This document shows, in pieces, positions 25,644-35,039 of a stretch of 64,000 nucleotides of DNA. The translations under genes were made by a program, and so were the position numbers. The notes under the pieces are model-generated. The model made no database searches, had not been told where the DNA came from, and saw nothing but the letters and a program-made list of their open reading frames with translations. This DNA is from CAVVNP01 sp963800235 (GTDB taxonomy: Bacteria > Actinomycetota > Acidimicrobiia > Acidimicrobiales > Iamiaceae). The stretch's first letter is position 1. Each line of letters opens with the position of its first letter. The stretch covers positions 186,001 to 250,000 of the forward strand of contig CAWDAD010000004.1 in NCBI GenBank assembly GCA_963800235.1. The letters run 5' to 3'.

Positions 25644-27881
25644 TCACTGCGGCGGTGGCTGGGACGAGTCGACGTACTCGTCGCTGGTGACCAGGTTCAG
25701 GGCCAGCACCAGGTCGTCGTCGGTGAGCAGGCGCCCGGCCCAGTAGTCGCGCCCGCCGGGGTCGACCGGCCGGTGCATGAGCTGGTCGTAGAGGGTGGAC
25801 ACCCGCCGGGCCCGCGACTCCGAGGACTGGTAGAAGTCGGCGGCCACGCCGGCGGTGCCCCGCCGGTCCACCTCGCCGATCCAGTACGCCCGGCCGCCGC
25901 CGTCGGGTGCCCGGCCGAGGATGGCGGGGTAGATGGCGTCGACGAAGCCGGCGGCGGTGCCCCCGTGGCTGCGGAGGTACTCCGGCGACCCGTACATGGA
26001 GATGGCGACGTCGCGTGCCGGTCGGCCGCCCCGGACCTGGCCTGTCCAGTAGGCCAGGCCGCCCGGGTCCGGCTCCCGGCCGATCACGGTGGTGTAGAGG
26101 TCTCGCACGACGTGGCCGGCCCACTCGGTCGAGAACACGAGCTGCTGGGCCATCGCCCGGCGGCCGAACACGGCGAGCACGTTGCAGCTGGACACCAGCT
26201 CGGACGACGTCGGCGGCCTGCCCAGCAGGTCCTGGTAGGCGTGGATCACGTACCGGCCGCTCGGCGTCTGGTCGAGCGGGACCGGCCGCAGGGCCGTGCC
26301 CAGCCGCTCGGGTCCCTGCCGGAAGGCCGGCCAGGGCGCGGCGCCGAGGTCGGCCTGGGTGCTGAACGACCACAGCGAATCGGCGTCGCCGTCGCTGCGG
26401 GCGCCGTTGCCGTCGGCGTCGACCAGCCCGTGCAGGTAGATGCGGGCCCGGCCCCCGACCTCGGCGATCGCCGGCGTGGCGGCGTTGGCGAAGATGGGCC
26501 GGCTCGGCTGCCAGAGCAGCTGCTCGGCCTCGACGGCCCCGGTCGCCGCGTCGAACACGCGCACCGTGCTCTCGCTGTCCGCCACCACCTCGAGGCGACC
26601 GTCGCCGTCGACGTCGGCGATCACCGGCGAGCTGTTCATGCCGAAGTCGACGTGGTCGCACGGCTTGGCGCCGTCGCGGTCGCAGCGGCTCCAGCGGACG
26701 GCGCCGTCGCCACCAAGGAGGGTGACGCGACCGTCCTCGGCCATGGTCGCGATCTCGGCCCGACCGTCACCGTCGACGTCGGCCAGCGCCGGCGAGGCCA
26801 TCGACCGGCCGCCGAGCTGGACCGGCCAGCCCGCCAGCACGTTCAGCGAACCGTCGAAGGCCCACACCCGGCGCGACGGGACGTCGGAGTACCCCTGCGA
26901 GAGGAAGTAGAGGCCGGAGCCGACGACGATGTCCGGCCGGCCGTCGCCGGTGAGGTCGCCGACCGCCGGTGAGGAGAAGGTGACCTCTCCCGGGATGTTG
27001 CGGCGCGACCGCTCGGTGCCGTCGGCGCGCAGCACCCGCAGCGTCGAGCCGAACTGGCACGGCTGGACGGCCGGGTTGTCGCGGCAGGTCGACACGTCCA
27101 GGTCGGAGGCAACCACCACCTCGGGCCGCCCGTCGCCGTCGAGGTCGGCGACGGCGACCGACGACCAGGTGGTGTCGTAGAGGAAGTAGGGCCAGCCGGG
27201 GAGGTCCGCGCCGGTCGAGCCCCGCAGGGCGTACAGGTACGAGTCCTGGGTGCCGACGACCACGTCGGGACGGCCGTCGCCGTCGAGGTCGCCGACCGCC
27301 GGCGTGGCGAAGGCGTCGCACAGCCCGGTGCGCGGCGTGCCGCACGTCTTGCGCCCCCACAGCTTCGTGCCGTCGCCCCGGAAGGCGACGACCGTGGAGC
27401 CGGCGGCGGCGTCGTCCACCGGCATGAGGGCCACGACGATGTCGAGCTTGCCGTTCCCGTCGAGATCGGCGAGGGCCGGCGAGCTCTCCACCGCGGTGGG
27501 TGCCGGATCGGCGTACCAGGATCGGAGGAGCGTCCCGCCGGTCGAGTAGACGAGCACCCGGCCGCTGTTCGAACCCACCACCACCTCGGGATCGCCATCG
27601 CCGGTGACGTCACCCACCGCGGGGGAGCTGAAGGTCTCGCCGACGATGCGCACGTGGTAGGCGCCGACCGGCGTCGAGGTCGCCCAGTCCTGGTGGAGGC
27701 TCGTCGTCGTCGAGGTGGCGGTCGACGACCGGCCCGTCCTGGACCGGCCCACGACGGAGCGACCCGCGGTCGACCGGACCGCGGTGGCGGCGGGCGCCGC
27801 GCTGGCGCCTCCCGCCAGGAGGGTGCCGACCACCACGCCGGCGAGCAGCCGGCCGAGCATCCTCGCCATGGGTCCACTCAT
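25644..27881 (-). CDS. Secreted FG-GAP/VCBS beta-propeller protein with C-terminal DUF4214 domains
   Basis: A 745-residue exported protein. After a signal peptide (LGRLLAGVVVGTLLAGGASA) and a Ser/Thr-rich linker come about seven FG-GAP units carrying calcium loops DxDGDGRxD/E: DVTGDGDPEVVVGS, DLDGNGKLDIVVA, DLDGDGRPDVVVG, DLDGDGRPEVVVAS, DLTGDGRPDIVVGS, DVDGDGRAEIATM and DVDGDGRLEVVAD, which should form a seven-bladed propeller. From about residue 535 the protein switches to DUF4214 units (YQDLLGRPPTSSEL, YTTVIGREPDPGGLAYW, YPAILGRAPDGGGRAYW, YDQLMHRPVDPGGRDYW). It is the last gene after moxR-DUF58-VWA on the same strand. A surface adhesion or scaffold role is plausible but unproven. Confidence 0.9.
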   Translation of the reverse strand: MSGPMARMLGRLLAGVVVGTLLAGGASAAPAATAVRSTAGRSVVGRSRTGRSSTATSTTTSLHQDWATSTPVGAYHVRIVGETFSSPAVGDVTGDGDPEVVVGSNSGRVLVYSTGGTLLRSWYADPAPTAVESSPALADLDGNGKLDIVVALMPVDDAAAGSTVVAFRGDGTKLWGRKTCGTPRTGLCDAFATPAVGDLDGDGRPDVVVGTQDSYLYALRGSTGADLPGWPYFLYDTTWSSVAVADLDGDGRPEVVVASDLDVSTCRDNPAVQPCQFGSTLRVLRADGTERSRRNIPGEVTFSSPAVGDLTGDGRPDIVVGSGLYFLSQGYSDVPSRRVWAFDGSLNVLAGWPVQLGGRSMASPALADVDGDGRAEIATMAEDGRVTLLGGDGAVRWSRCDRDGAKPCDHVDFGMNSSPVIADVDGDGRLEVVADSESTVRVFDAATGAVEAEQLLWQPSRPIFANAATPAIAEVGGRARIYLHGLVDADGNGARSDGDADSLWSFSTQADLGAAPWPAFRQGPERLGTALRPVPLDQTPSGRYVIHAYQDLLGRPPTSSELVSSCNVLAVFGRRAMAQQLVFSTEWAGHVVRDLYTTVIGREPDPGGLAYWTGQVRGGRPARDVAISMYGSPEYLRSHGGTAAGFVDAIYPAILGRAPDGGGRAYWIGEVDRRGTAGVAADFYQSSESRARRVSTLYDQLMHRPVDPGGRDYWAGRLLTDDDLVLALNLVTSDEYVDSSQPPPQ

Positions 27882-27910
27882 CGGCTCCTCCGCCGGAGAC
27901 CTGGAGTCGG

Positions 27911-28873
27911 TCAGGGCAGGCGCGAGAACCAGAGCAGCGAGAAGCCCGCGGTCAGGAAGAGCAGGGCGATGCCGGCCCCGACCAGGTACACGCCGACCTC
28001 CTTCAGCTCGGTCGTGTAGCCCACCGACGAGCCGATGTCGCTGTAGACCTTCTTGAGCTGGCTCTCAGAGGCGGCGGAGAAGGACGTGCCGCCGGTCTCG
28101 GCGGCGATCTTGTCGAGGGCGTCCCGGTTCACGCTGACGTCGACCGGCTCGGCCTGGTCGGGGACCGTGATGGTGCCGTGGTCGGTGCCGAAGGCGATGG
28201 TCGACACCGGCACGTGGGCCTTCTTGGCGGCCGCCGCGCCCTCGGCGTCGGGCCGGCCGGTGGTGGTCTCGCCGTCGGACATCAGCACGATGCGGGCCGG
28301 GACCGGCACGCCCTTGGGGCCGGGCGGAGCCGACTTGAGGGCGTCGAGGCTGGCGAAGATGGCCTCGCCGATGGCGGTGCGCTCGCCCAGCTGGATGCCG
28401 TCGATGGCCTGCTTGACGGCCACCCGGTCCGTCGTCGGGGTCATGCGGATCTGCGCCACCCCGTTGAAGGTCACCAGCCCGACGTTGATCTTCGGCGGCA
28501 GGAGGTCGACGAAGGCCTTGGCGGCGGCCTTGGCCGCCTGGATGCGGGTGGGCGCCACGTCGTCGGCCTCCATCGACAGCGAGGTGTCGATGGCCACGAT
28601 GATGGTCGCCCGCTCGCGCGGCACCCGCGTGTCGGTGGCCGGTCGGGCCACGGCGGTGACCAGGCTGGTGATGGCCAGCAGGAACAGCACGGCGGGAGCG
28701 TGGCGGCGCCAGCCCGGGCGCTTGGGGGCCACCGAGTCGAGCAGGTCGACGTTGGTGAACCGCATGGCGTAGCCCCGCCGCTGGAACTGCAGCACCACGT
28801 AGACGCCGGCCAGCGCGGCCACGCCGATCAGGAGCAGCAGCAGCTTGGGCTCGAGGAAGGTCAGGGCGAGCAC
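27911..28873 (-). CDS. Membrane-anchored VWA-domain protein (BatA-like)
   Basis: A 320-residue protein with two N-terminal membrane segments (LLLLLIGVAALAGVYVVLQF and a second near residue 60), a von Willebrand factor A domain with the metal-ion site VAIDTSLSMEADD (DxSxS), TFNGVAQIRMTPTTD and LMSDGETTTG, and a C-terminal membrane segment (VGAGIALLFLTAGFSLLWF). This is the layout of BatA/aerotolerance-type VWA proteins that work with MoxR AAA+ ATPases. The GTG at 28873 is the likely start. It follows the DUF58 gene in the moxR operon. Confidence 0.9.
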   Translation of the reverse strand: MLALTFLEPKLLLLLIGVAALAGVYVVLQFQRRGYAMRFTNVDLLDSVAPKRPGWRRHAPAVLFLLAITSLVTAVARPATDTRVPRERATIIVAIDTSLSMEADDVAPTRIQAAKAAAKAFVDLLPPKINVGLVTFNGVAQIRMTPTTDRVAVKQAIDGIQLGERTAIGEAIFASLDALKSAPPGPKGVPVPARIVLMSDGETTTGRPDAEGAAAAKKAHVPVSTIAFGTDHGTITVPDQAEPVDVSVNRDALDKIAAETGGTSFSAASESQLKKVYSDIGSSVGYTTELKEVGVYLVGAGIALLFLTAGFSLLWFSRLP

Positions 28874-28925
28874 GGCGGCTCCATCTTGGTCGCCGGCGAC
28901 GCCGCCAGGTCGGTCGGGGCGGAGG

Positions 28926-29870
28926 TCACGACGTGGCCGTCCGGGCGGCCTGGCTGCGCCGCTGGCGCCGGCCCACGACGAAGCGCACCAGGTCGAGCAG
29001 CCAGTCGCGGTCGGTGCGCAGCTGGAGGTGGTCGACGCCGGCGCGGCGCAGGTGGGCGGCGATGGCGGCGCGCTGCTCGGCGGCGGCGGCGGCGTACCGA
29101 CGGCGGAGCTTGGCGTCGGCGGTCTGCACCTCCCGGACCTGGCCGCTACGGGTGTCGACCAGCCGGAGCACGCCGACGTCGGGCAGCTCGAGCTCGCGCG
29201 GGTCGACGACCTCGACCGCCAGGGTCTCGTGCCGGTGGGCGAGGTGGCGGAGCGGCACCTCCCAGCCGTCCGGGTGCAGGAAGTCCGAGATCACCACGCA
29301 GAGGCCGCGCCGGCGGGTGATGGCGTCGAGCCGCCGGAGCCCCCCGGCCAGGTCGGTGGCCCCCTCGGCGCCCCGGGGGCTGGTGACCATGTGGTGGAGG
29401 GCGGCCATCAGGCTCGCCCGTCCGCTGCGGGCCGGCAAGGTCGAGGCGCCCTTCGGTTCGAGGACGAGCGCGCCGAACCGGTTGCCGGTCCGGGCGGTGA
29501 GGAACCCGACGGCGGCGGCCGCGGAGACGGCCAGGTCCCGCTTCTCGCAGTAGGCCGTGCCGAACTCGAGGCTGGGGGAGAGGTCGAGCAGCACCCAGCT
29601 CTCGAGCTCCCGGTCGGCGATGGTCTGGCGCAGGTGGGGGGACTGCATCCGCGCCGTCACGTTCCAGTCGATGCGGCGCACGTCGTCGCCGGCCTGGTAC
29701 GGGCGGGTCTCGCCGAGCTCGGAGCCGTGGCCGGGCACCAGGCCCAGGTAGTCGCCCTGGAGCAGCCCGTCGAGGCGACGGGTGACGAGGAGGTCGAGCC
29801 GGCGCAGCACCTCCTCGGGGCCGGCGCCGGCCGACGACGGGGGCAGGTTGGCCGGCGGCCGGGTGGCCAC
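28926..29870 (-). CDS. DUF58 domain protein
   Basis: A 314-residue protein of the DUF58 family, a VWA-like fold encoded in nearly all moxR operons. The motif GELGETRPYQAGDDVRRIDWNVTAR is partly shown by RPYQAGDDVRRIDWNVTAR, the family signature, followed by ESWVLLDLSPSLEFG (degenerate metal site) and GLCVVISDFLH. No membrane segment is apparent. It is thought to be part of a chaperone or assembly module with MoxR; the client is unknown. The GTG at 29870 lies 3 nt after the moxR stop. Confidence 0.92.
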   Translation of the reverse strand: MATRPPANLPPSSAGAGPEEVLRRLDLLVTRRLDGLLQGDYLGLVPGHGSELGETRPYQAGDDVRRIDWNVTARMQSPHLRQTIADRELESWVLLDLSPSLEFGTAYCEKRDLAVSAAAAVGFLTARTGNRFGALVLEPKGASTLPARSGRASLMAALHHMVTSPRGAEGATDLAGGLRRLDAITRRRGLCVVISDFLHPDGWEVPLRHLAHRHETLAVEVVDPRELELPDVGVLRLVDTRSGQVREVQTADAKLRRRYAAAAAEQRAAIAAHLRRAGVDHLQLRTDRDWLLDLVRFVVGRRQRRSQAARTATS

Positions 29871-29873
29871 GGA

Positions 29874-31235
29874 TCAGGCCGTGTGCTCGTCGGTGGCGGC
29901 GTCGGGCGGACGCCGCGAACCACCGGAGCCCGGGTGGGCGGCCGGGTCGGGCCAGGGCGAGTCGGCGTCGTGACCGTCCGGCGCCGGGCCGGGGGCGACC
30001 GGACCGGCACCCGCCGCGCCCGGTGCCGGCACCGGCCGAGGCGGTGGGATGGGCGTGACCGGCGGCGGGACGGGCGCGCCCGGCGGCACGGCGCCCGGCG
30101 GCGCGGTCGGCGTCGGCGGCGGGACCGGGTTGGCCCAGTCGTAGCGGCTCGGTTCGAACGCCGACGGGTCGTAGCGGCCGGTGCCGCCGGGGCCGTTGCC
30201 CGGACCGGAGGCCTGGGCCGGTCCCGGCCTGCCGCGGCCGGCGGAGGGGTCCTGGCCCGGCGTGACCCGCGGTGCCGGGATGGTGGAGAGCACCCGGTTC
30301 AGGATCTGGTCGGCGGTGGTGCCCTGGGCCAGCGCCTCGTAGGAGAGCACCAGGCGGTGGCGCAGGACGTCGGGGGCCACGTCGAACACGTCCTGGGGCA
30401 GCACGTAGGCGCGGCCGCGCAGCAGGGCCATGGCCCGCCCGGCCGCCACGAGCCCGAGGCTGGCCCGAGGGCTGGCGCCGTAGCTGATGTACGGGCTGAT
30501 CTCCGACAGCCCGTACCGGTCCGGGTCGCGGGTGGCGAGCACCAGGTTGACCGCGTAGTCGACGACCCCTCGGTCGACGTAGATCTCGTCGGCGGCCCGC
30601 TGCAGGCGGAGCAGGTCGTCGAGGCCGAGGACCTGGTGCGGCTCCGGCGGATCGACGCCCATCCGGTAGACGATCTCGACCTCCTCGGCGCCGGTCGGGT
30701 AGCCGAGCACCACCTTCATGAGGAACCGGTCGCGCTGGGCCTCTGGCAGCGGGTAGACGCCCTCGGACTCGATCGGGTTCTGGGTGGCGAGGACGAGGAA
30801 CGGGGCCGGCACCTCGAAGGTCTGCCCGCCGATCGAGACCTGCTGCTCGGCCATGACCTCGAGCAGCGCCGACTGCACCTTGGCCGGGGCCCGGTTGATC
30901 TCGTCGGCCAGCAGGAAGTTGGCGAAGACGGGGCCGAGCTCGACGTCGAAGGTCTCGGAGCTGGCCCGGTAGATGCGGGTGCCGACCACGTCGGCGGGCA
31001 GCAGGTCGGGGGTGAACTGCAGGCGGGCGAAGGTGCCGCCGACGACGGTGGCGAGGGTCTCCGCCGCCAGGGTCTTGGCCAGCCCGGGAACCCCCTCCAG
31101 CAGGCAGTGGCCGCGGGCGAGCAGGCACACGAGCAGCCGCTCGATGGCCCGGTCCTGGCCCACGATGACCTTCTTCACCTCGAACAGCGCCGGCTCGAGC
31201 AGCCGGGCCTCCTCCGGTGGGGAGGCTGTGGACAT
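29874..31235 (-). CDS. MoxR-family AAA+ ATPase with proline-rich C-terminal tail
   Basis: A 453-residue protein. Residues up to about 315 are a complete MoxR ATPase: degenerate Walker A region EGVPGLAKTLAAETLA (GxPGxAKT), Walker B LLADEINRAPAKVQSALLE, sensor LATQNPIESEGVYPLPEAQ and arginine finger DRFLMKV. The last ~135 residues are low complexity, rich in Pro, Gly and Ala (VPPPTPTAPPGAVPPG, VPPPVTPIPPPRP), unlike typical ~320-residue MoxR proteins. The ATG at 31235 has AGGAG 6 nt upstream. MoxR proteins act as chaperones for VWA-domain partners, which follow directly. Confidence 0.93.
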   Translation of the reverse strand: MSTASPPEEARLLEPALFEVKKVIVGQDRAIERLLVCLLARGHCLLEGVPGLAKTLAAETLATVVGGTFARLQFTPDLLPADVVGTRIYRASSETFDVELGPVFANFLLADEINRAPAKVQSALLEVMAEQQVSIGGQTFEVPAPFLVLATQNPIESEGVYPLPEAQRDRFLMKVVLGYPTGAEEVEIVYRMGVDPPEPHQVLGLDDLLRLQRAADEIYVDRGVVDYAVNLVLATRDPDRYGLSEISPYISYGASPRASLGLVAAGRAMALLRGRAYVLPQDVFDVAPDVLRHRLVLSYEALAQGTTADQILNRVLSTIPAPRVTPGQDPSAGRGRPGPAQASGPGNGPGGTGRYDPSAFEPSRYDWANPVPPPTPTAPPGAVPPGAPVPPPVTPIPPPRPVPAPGAAGAGPVAPGPAPDGHDADSPWPDPAAHPGSGGSRRPPDAATDEHTA

Positions 31236-31292
31236 GCGGGCTCCTGGAGGTCATCGGGCCGGGCGCGGGCCGGCGAGGGTGCGGGTCACGTC

Positions 31293-31312
31293 AGGGTACG
31301 TGCCGGTACCGT
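31293..31312. promoter_or_regulatory. Back-to-back -10 elements of moxR and the response regulator
   Basis: In the 84-bp divergent gap the minus-strand TACCCT (31298-31293, towards moxR) and the plus-strand TACCGT (31307-31312, towards the regulator gene) are 8 bp apart. The regulator's start (31320) is 7 nt after its hexamer, so its mRNA would be leaderless. The two promoters must share upstream DNA, so one bound regulator could affect both directions. Confidence 0.5.
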
Positions 31313-31319
31313 CGTCGGC

Positions 31320-32021
31320 GTGCGCGTGCTCGTGGTTGAGGACGAGGTCGACCTGGCCGACGCGCTGGCGACCGGGCTGCGGCGCGAGGGCTACGCCGTC
31401 GACGTCGCCTACGACGGCGCCGCCGCCGTCAGCCGCCTCGGCATCAACACCTACGACCTGGTCTGCCTCGACCTGAACCTGCCCGACGCCGACGGGCTCG
31501 ACATCTGCCGCCGCATCCGGACCGACCCGCTGCTGGCGCCGGCCGAGGGCGACGTGCCGCCCCGGGTCATCATGCTCACCGCCCGCGACACCCTCGACGA
31601 GCGGGTCACCGGGCTCGACCACGGGGCCGACGACTACCTGGTCAAGCCCTTCGCCTTCGCCGAGCTGGCCGCCAGGGCCCGGTCGCTGCTCCGTCGCGAC
31701 ACCCGCCAGGGCGACGCCGTGCTCCGCGTCGGCGAGCTCGAGCTCGACCCGGCCAGGCACCAGGCCCGGCGGGCCGGTGGCCCCCTCGACCTCACCGCCA
31801 AGGAGTTCGCCCTCCTCCGCTACTTCATGACCCACCCCGGTGAGGTGCTGTCCCAGGAGCACCTGCTCGAGCACGTGTGGGACGAGCACGCCGATCCGTT
31901 CACCAACACGGTGCGGGTCACCGTCGGCACGCTCCGGCGCAAGCTGACCGCCGGCGACCGCGAGCCGCTGATCGAGACGGTGGTGGGGGCCGGGTACCGC
32001 CTGGTCGAGGAACCCGGGTGA
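31320..32021 (+). CDS. OmpR/MprA-type response regulator
   Basis: A 233-residue DNA-binding response regulator. Receiver domain: VRVLVVEDEVDLADAL with the acidic pair, the phosphoacceptor in LVCLDLNLPDADGLD, the Thr of IMLTARD and the Lys of DDYLVKPFAF. The C-terminal winged helix contains LTAKEFALLRYFMTHPGEVL and TVRVTVGTLRRKL. Its stop overlaps the kinase start (GTGA). With the kinase and the downstream HtrA-type protease it matches the order mprA-mprB-pepD of mycobacteria, where the system senses envelope stress; functional equivalence is inferred. Confidence 0.94.
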   Translation: MRVLVVEDEVDLADALATGLRREGYAVDVAYDGAAAVSRLGINTYDLVCLDLNLPDADGLDICRRIRTDPLLAPAEGDVPPRVIMLTARDTLDERVTGLDHGADDYLVKPFAFAELAARARSLLRRDTRQGDAVLRVGELELDPARHQARRAGGPLDLTAKEFALLRYFMTHPGEVLSQEHLLEHVWDEHADPFTNTVRVTVGTLRRKLTAGDREPLIETVVGAGYRLVEEPG

Positions 32022-33379
32022 GCAGACCCGCCGACCCCGGTCGCGTCGGCTCGCCGCCCTCGCCGGCGGCGAGGGCCGAGGTCATCGCCCCGGCCGCCTC
32101 CACCAAGGATCCGCCCGACCCCCGCTTCGTGGTCTGGAGCCGTCGGGTGGCCCGGCGCCTGCCGTCGTGGATGGGCTCGATCCGGTTCCGACTGACCGTC
32201 ACCTACTCCCTCTTCCTCTTCGGCCTCGGCGCCTTCGTGGTCGCCGGGATCTACTTCACCCTGGCCAACCGCCTGAACGACGAGCCGGTGTCGCGGAACG
32301 TGATCGTGCCGGTGCGGCTCGAGATGCCCGACGGCACCGTGGTGGAGGGCACCGGCCAGGTGCGCACCCAGTTCAAGTCGGTCGAGCAGCTCGCCAACGA
32401 GCGGGCCCTGCGCCTGCTCGGCACGTACTCGTTGGGCGCGCTCGGCCTGATGTTCCTGGCCAGCATGGGCATCGGCTGGGTCGTGGCCGGGCGGGTGCTC
32501 TCGCCGATCGGGGCCATCACCGAGGTGGCCCGCGAGATCCAGGCCACCGACCTGTCGCGTCGCATCGGGCTGCGCGGACCGCCGGACGAGCTGCGGCTGA
32601 TGGCCGACACCTTCGACGACATGCTCGAGCGGCTCGACCAGGCCTTCGAGGGGCAGCGCCGCTTCATCCAGGAGGCGTCCCACGAGCTGCGCAACCCGCT
32701 GGCGGTGATCCGCACCAACCTCGACGTGTCGCTGGCCGATCCCGACGCCACCGCCGAGGACCTCCGCCGCACCGAGGCGCTGGTCAGCCGGACCGCCGCC
32801 CGCATGTCCCGGCTGGTCGACGACCTGCTCGCCTACGCCCACCGCGGGGCCCCCGAGCACGAGCAGGGGCCGGTCGACATGTCGACGGTGGTCGGCGACG
32901 CCGCCGCCGAGTTCGCGGCGCCGGCCGAGGCCCGGGGGCTGCGCATCGAGTGCGCCGCCCCGTCCGGCCTGTGGGTGCACGGCGACCGGGTCGCCCTCCG
33001 CCAGGCCCTCACCAACCTGGCCGCCAACGCCGTGCGCCTGGCGCCGTCGGGTTCGCTCGTCCGCATCGCCGGCGGTCGGGAGGGCGACTGGGTCTGGGCG
33101 GCGGTCGAGGACGAGGGCCCGGGCATCCCCGAGGACCAGCGCGACAAGGTCTTCCAGCGGTTCTGGCAGGGCGACAAGCGCGACGGCCGCCAGCAGGGCC
33201 GCAGCGGCCTCGGCCTGGCCATCGTGCGCCAGATCGCCGAGAACCACCGGGGCGAGGCCCGGCTGGTGTCCTCGCCCACCGGCGGCTCGACCTTCGTCAT
33301 CTGGCTGCCCGCCACGTCGAGACCGGCCGATCCGCCGGCGGCGACCGGCGAGCAGCCGGTGGTCCGCACCGCCGGCTGA
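32018..33379 (+). CDS. Sensor histidine kinase, HAMP-containing (MprB-like)
   Basis: A 453-residue membrane kinase. A cytosolic N-terminal tail of ~50 residues precedes the first membrane segment (LTVTYSLFLFGLGAFVVAGI); a ~65-residue external sensor loop; a second membrane segment (YSLGALGLMFLASMGIGWVVA); a HAMP linker (RVLSPIGAITEVAREIQATD); the phosphoacceptor helix FIQEASHELRNPLAVIRTNL with the H-box His; and the ATPase domain with NLAANAVRLAP, DEGPGIPEDQRDKVFQRFW and GRSGLGLAIVRQIAENH. It overlaps the regulator gene by 4 bp and precedes the HtrA-type protease. Confidence 0.94.
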   Translation: MSRPADPGRVGSPPSPAARAEVIAPAASTKDPPDPRFVVWSRRVARRLPSWMGSIRFRLTVTYSLFLFGLGAFVVAGIYFTLANRLNDEPVSRNVIVPVRLEMPDGTVVEGTGQVRTQFKSVEQLANERALRLLGTYSLGALGLMFLASMGIGWVVAGRVLSPIGAITEVAREIQATDLSRRIGLRGPPDELRLMADTFDDMLERLDQAFEGQRRFIQEASHELRNPLAVIRTNLDVSLADPDATAEDLRRTEALVSRTAARMSRLVDDLLAYAHRGAPEHEQGPVDMSTVVGDAAAEFAAPAEARGLRIECAAPSGLWVHGDRVALRQALTNLAANAVRLAPSGSLVRIAGGREGDWVWAAVEDEGPGIPEDQRDKVFQRFWQGDKRDGRQQGRSGLGLAIVRQIAENHRGEARLVSSPTGGSTFVIWLPATSRPADPPAATGEQPVVRTAG

Positions 33380-33510
33380 GCGGCCGCCCGCCGGTTCACA
33401 GGGAACTGCCAGCCCGCTCTTAGCGGTCCTTTCGGGAACCCTCCCTACCGTGCGTGGTCGACGACGTCCCCGGCCCCGCCCCGCCGGTGGACCACCACGA
33501 GAGGACGCGC

Positions 33511-34863
<1,353 letters not shown>

Positions 34864-34865
34864 TC

Positions 34866-34892
34866 CGGCGCCGGGGCGTCGTCCCGGCGCCG
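34866..34892 (+). terminator. Hairpin after the htrA-like gene, first stem
   Basis: CGGCGCCGGG pairs perfectly with CCCGGCGCCG across a 7-nt loop, starting 3 nt after the stop codon. No U-tract follows. Confidence 0.55.
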
Positions 34893-34900
34893 AGCCCCGC

Positions 34901-34932
34901 ACGCCGGTGCGACGACGAGGTCGCACCGGCGT
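34901..34932 (+). terminator. Hairpin after the htrA-like gene, second stem
   Basis: ACGCCGGTGCGAC pairs perfectly with GTCGCACCGGCGT (13 bp) across the loop GACGAG. Tandem with the preceding stem, it probably ends the two-component/protease operon before the acyltransferase promoter (TAGGCT at 34960-34965). Confidence 0.6.
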
Positions 34933-35039
34933 GGCGCGTCCGGCGGGACAGGCGGCCGGTAGGCTCGCTCCCCGCTGAGGGCGCCGATCGTCGATCGATG
35001 TCGCTGGGGACCTGACGGCGGCCCTCGGCCCCGCTGACC

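Noticed and set aside
33401..33427. An ECF-sigma promoter (GGGAAC) before the htrA-like gene
   Set aside because: The -35-like GGGAAC is visible but the matching -10 at the right spacing is weak, so I do not report it as a feature.
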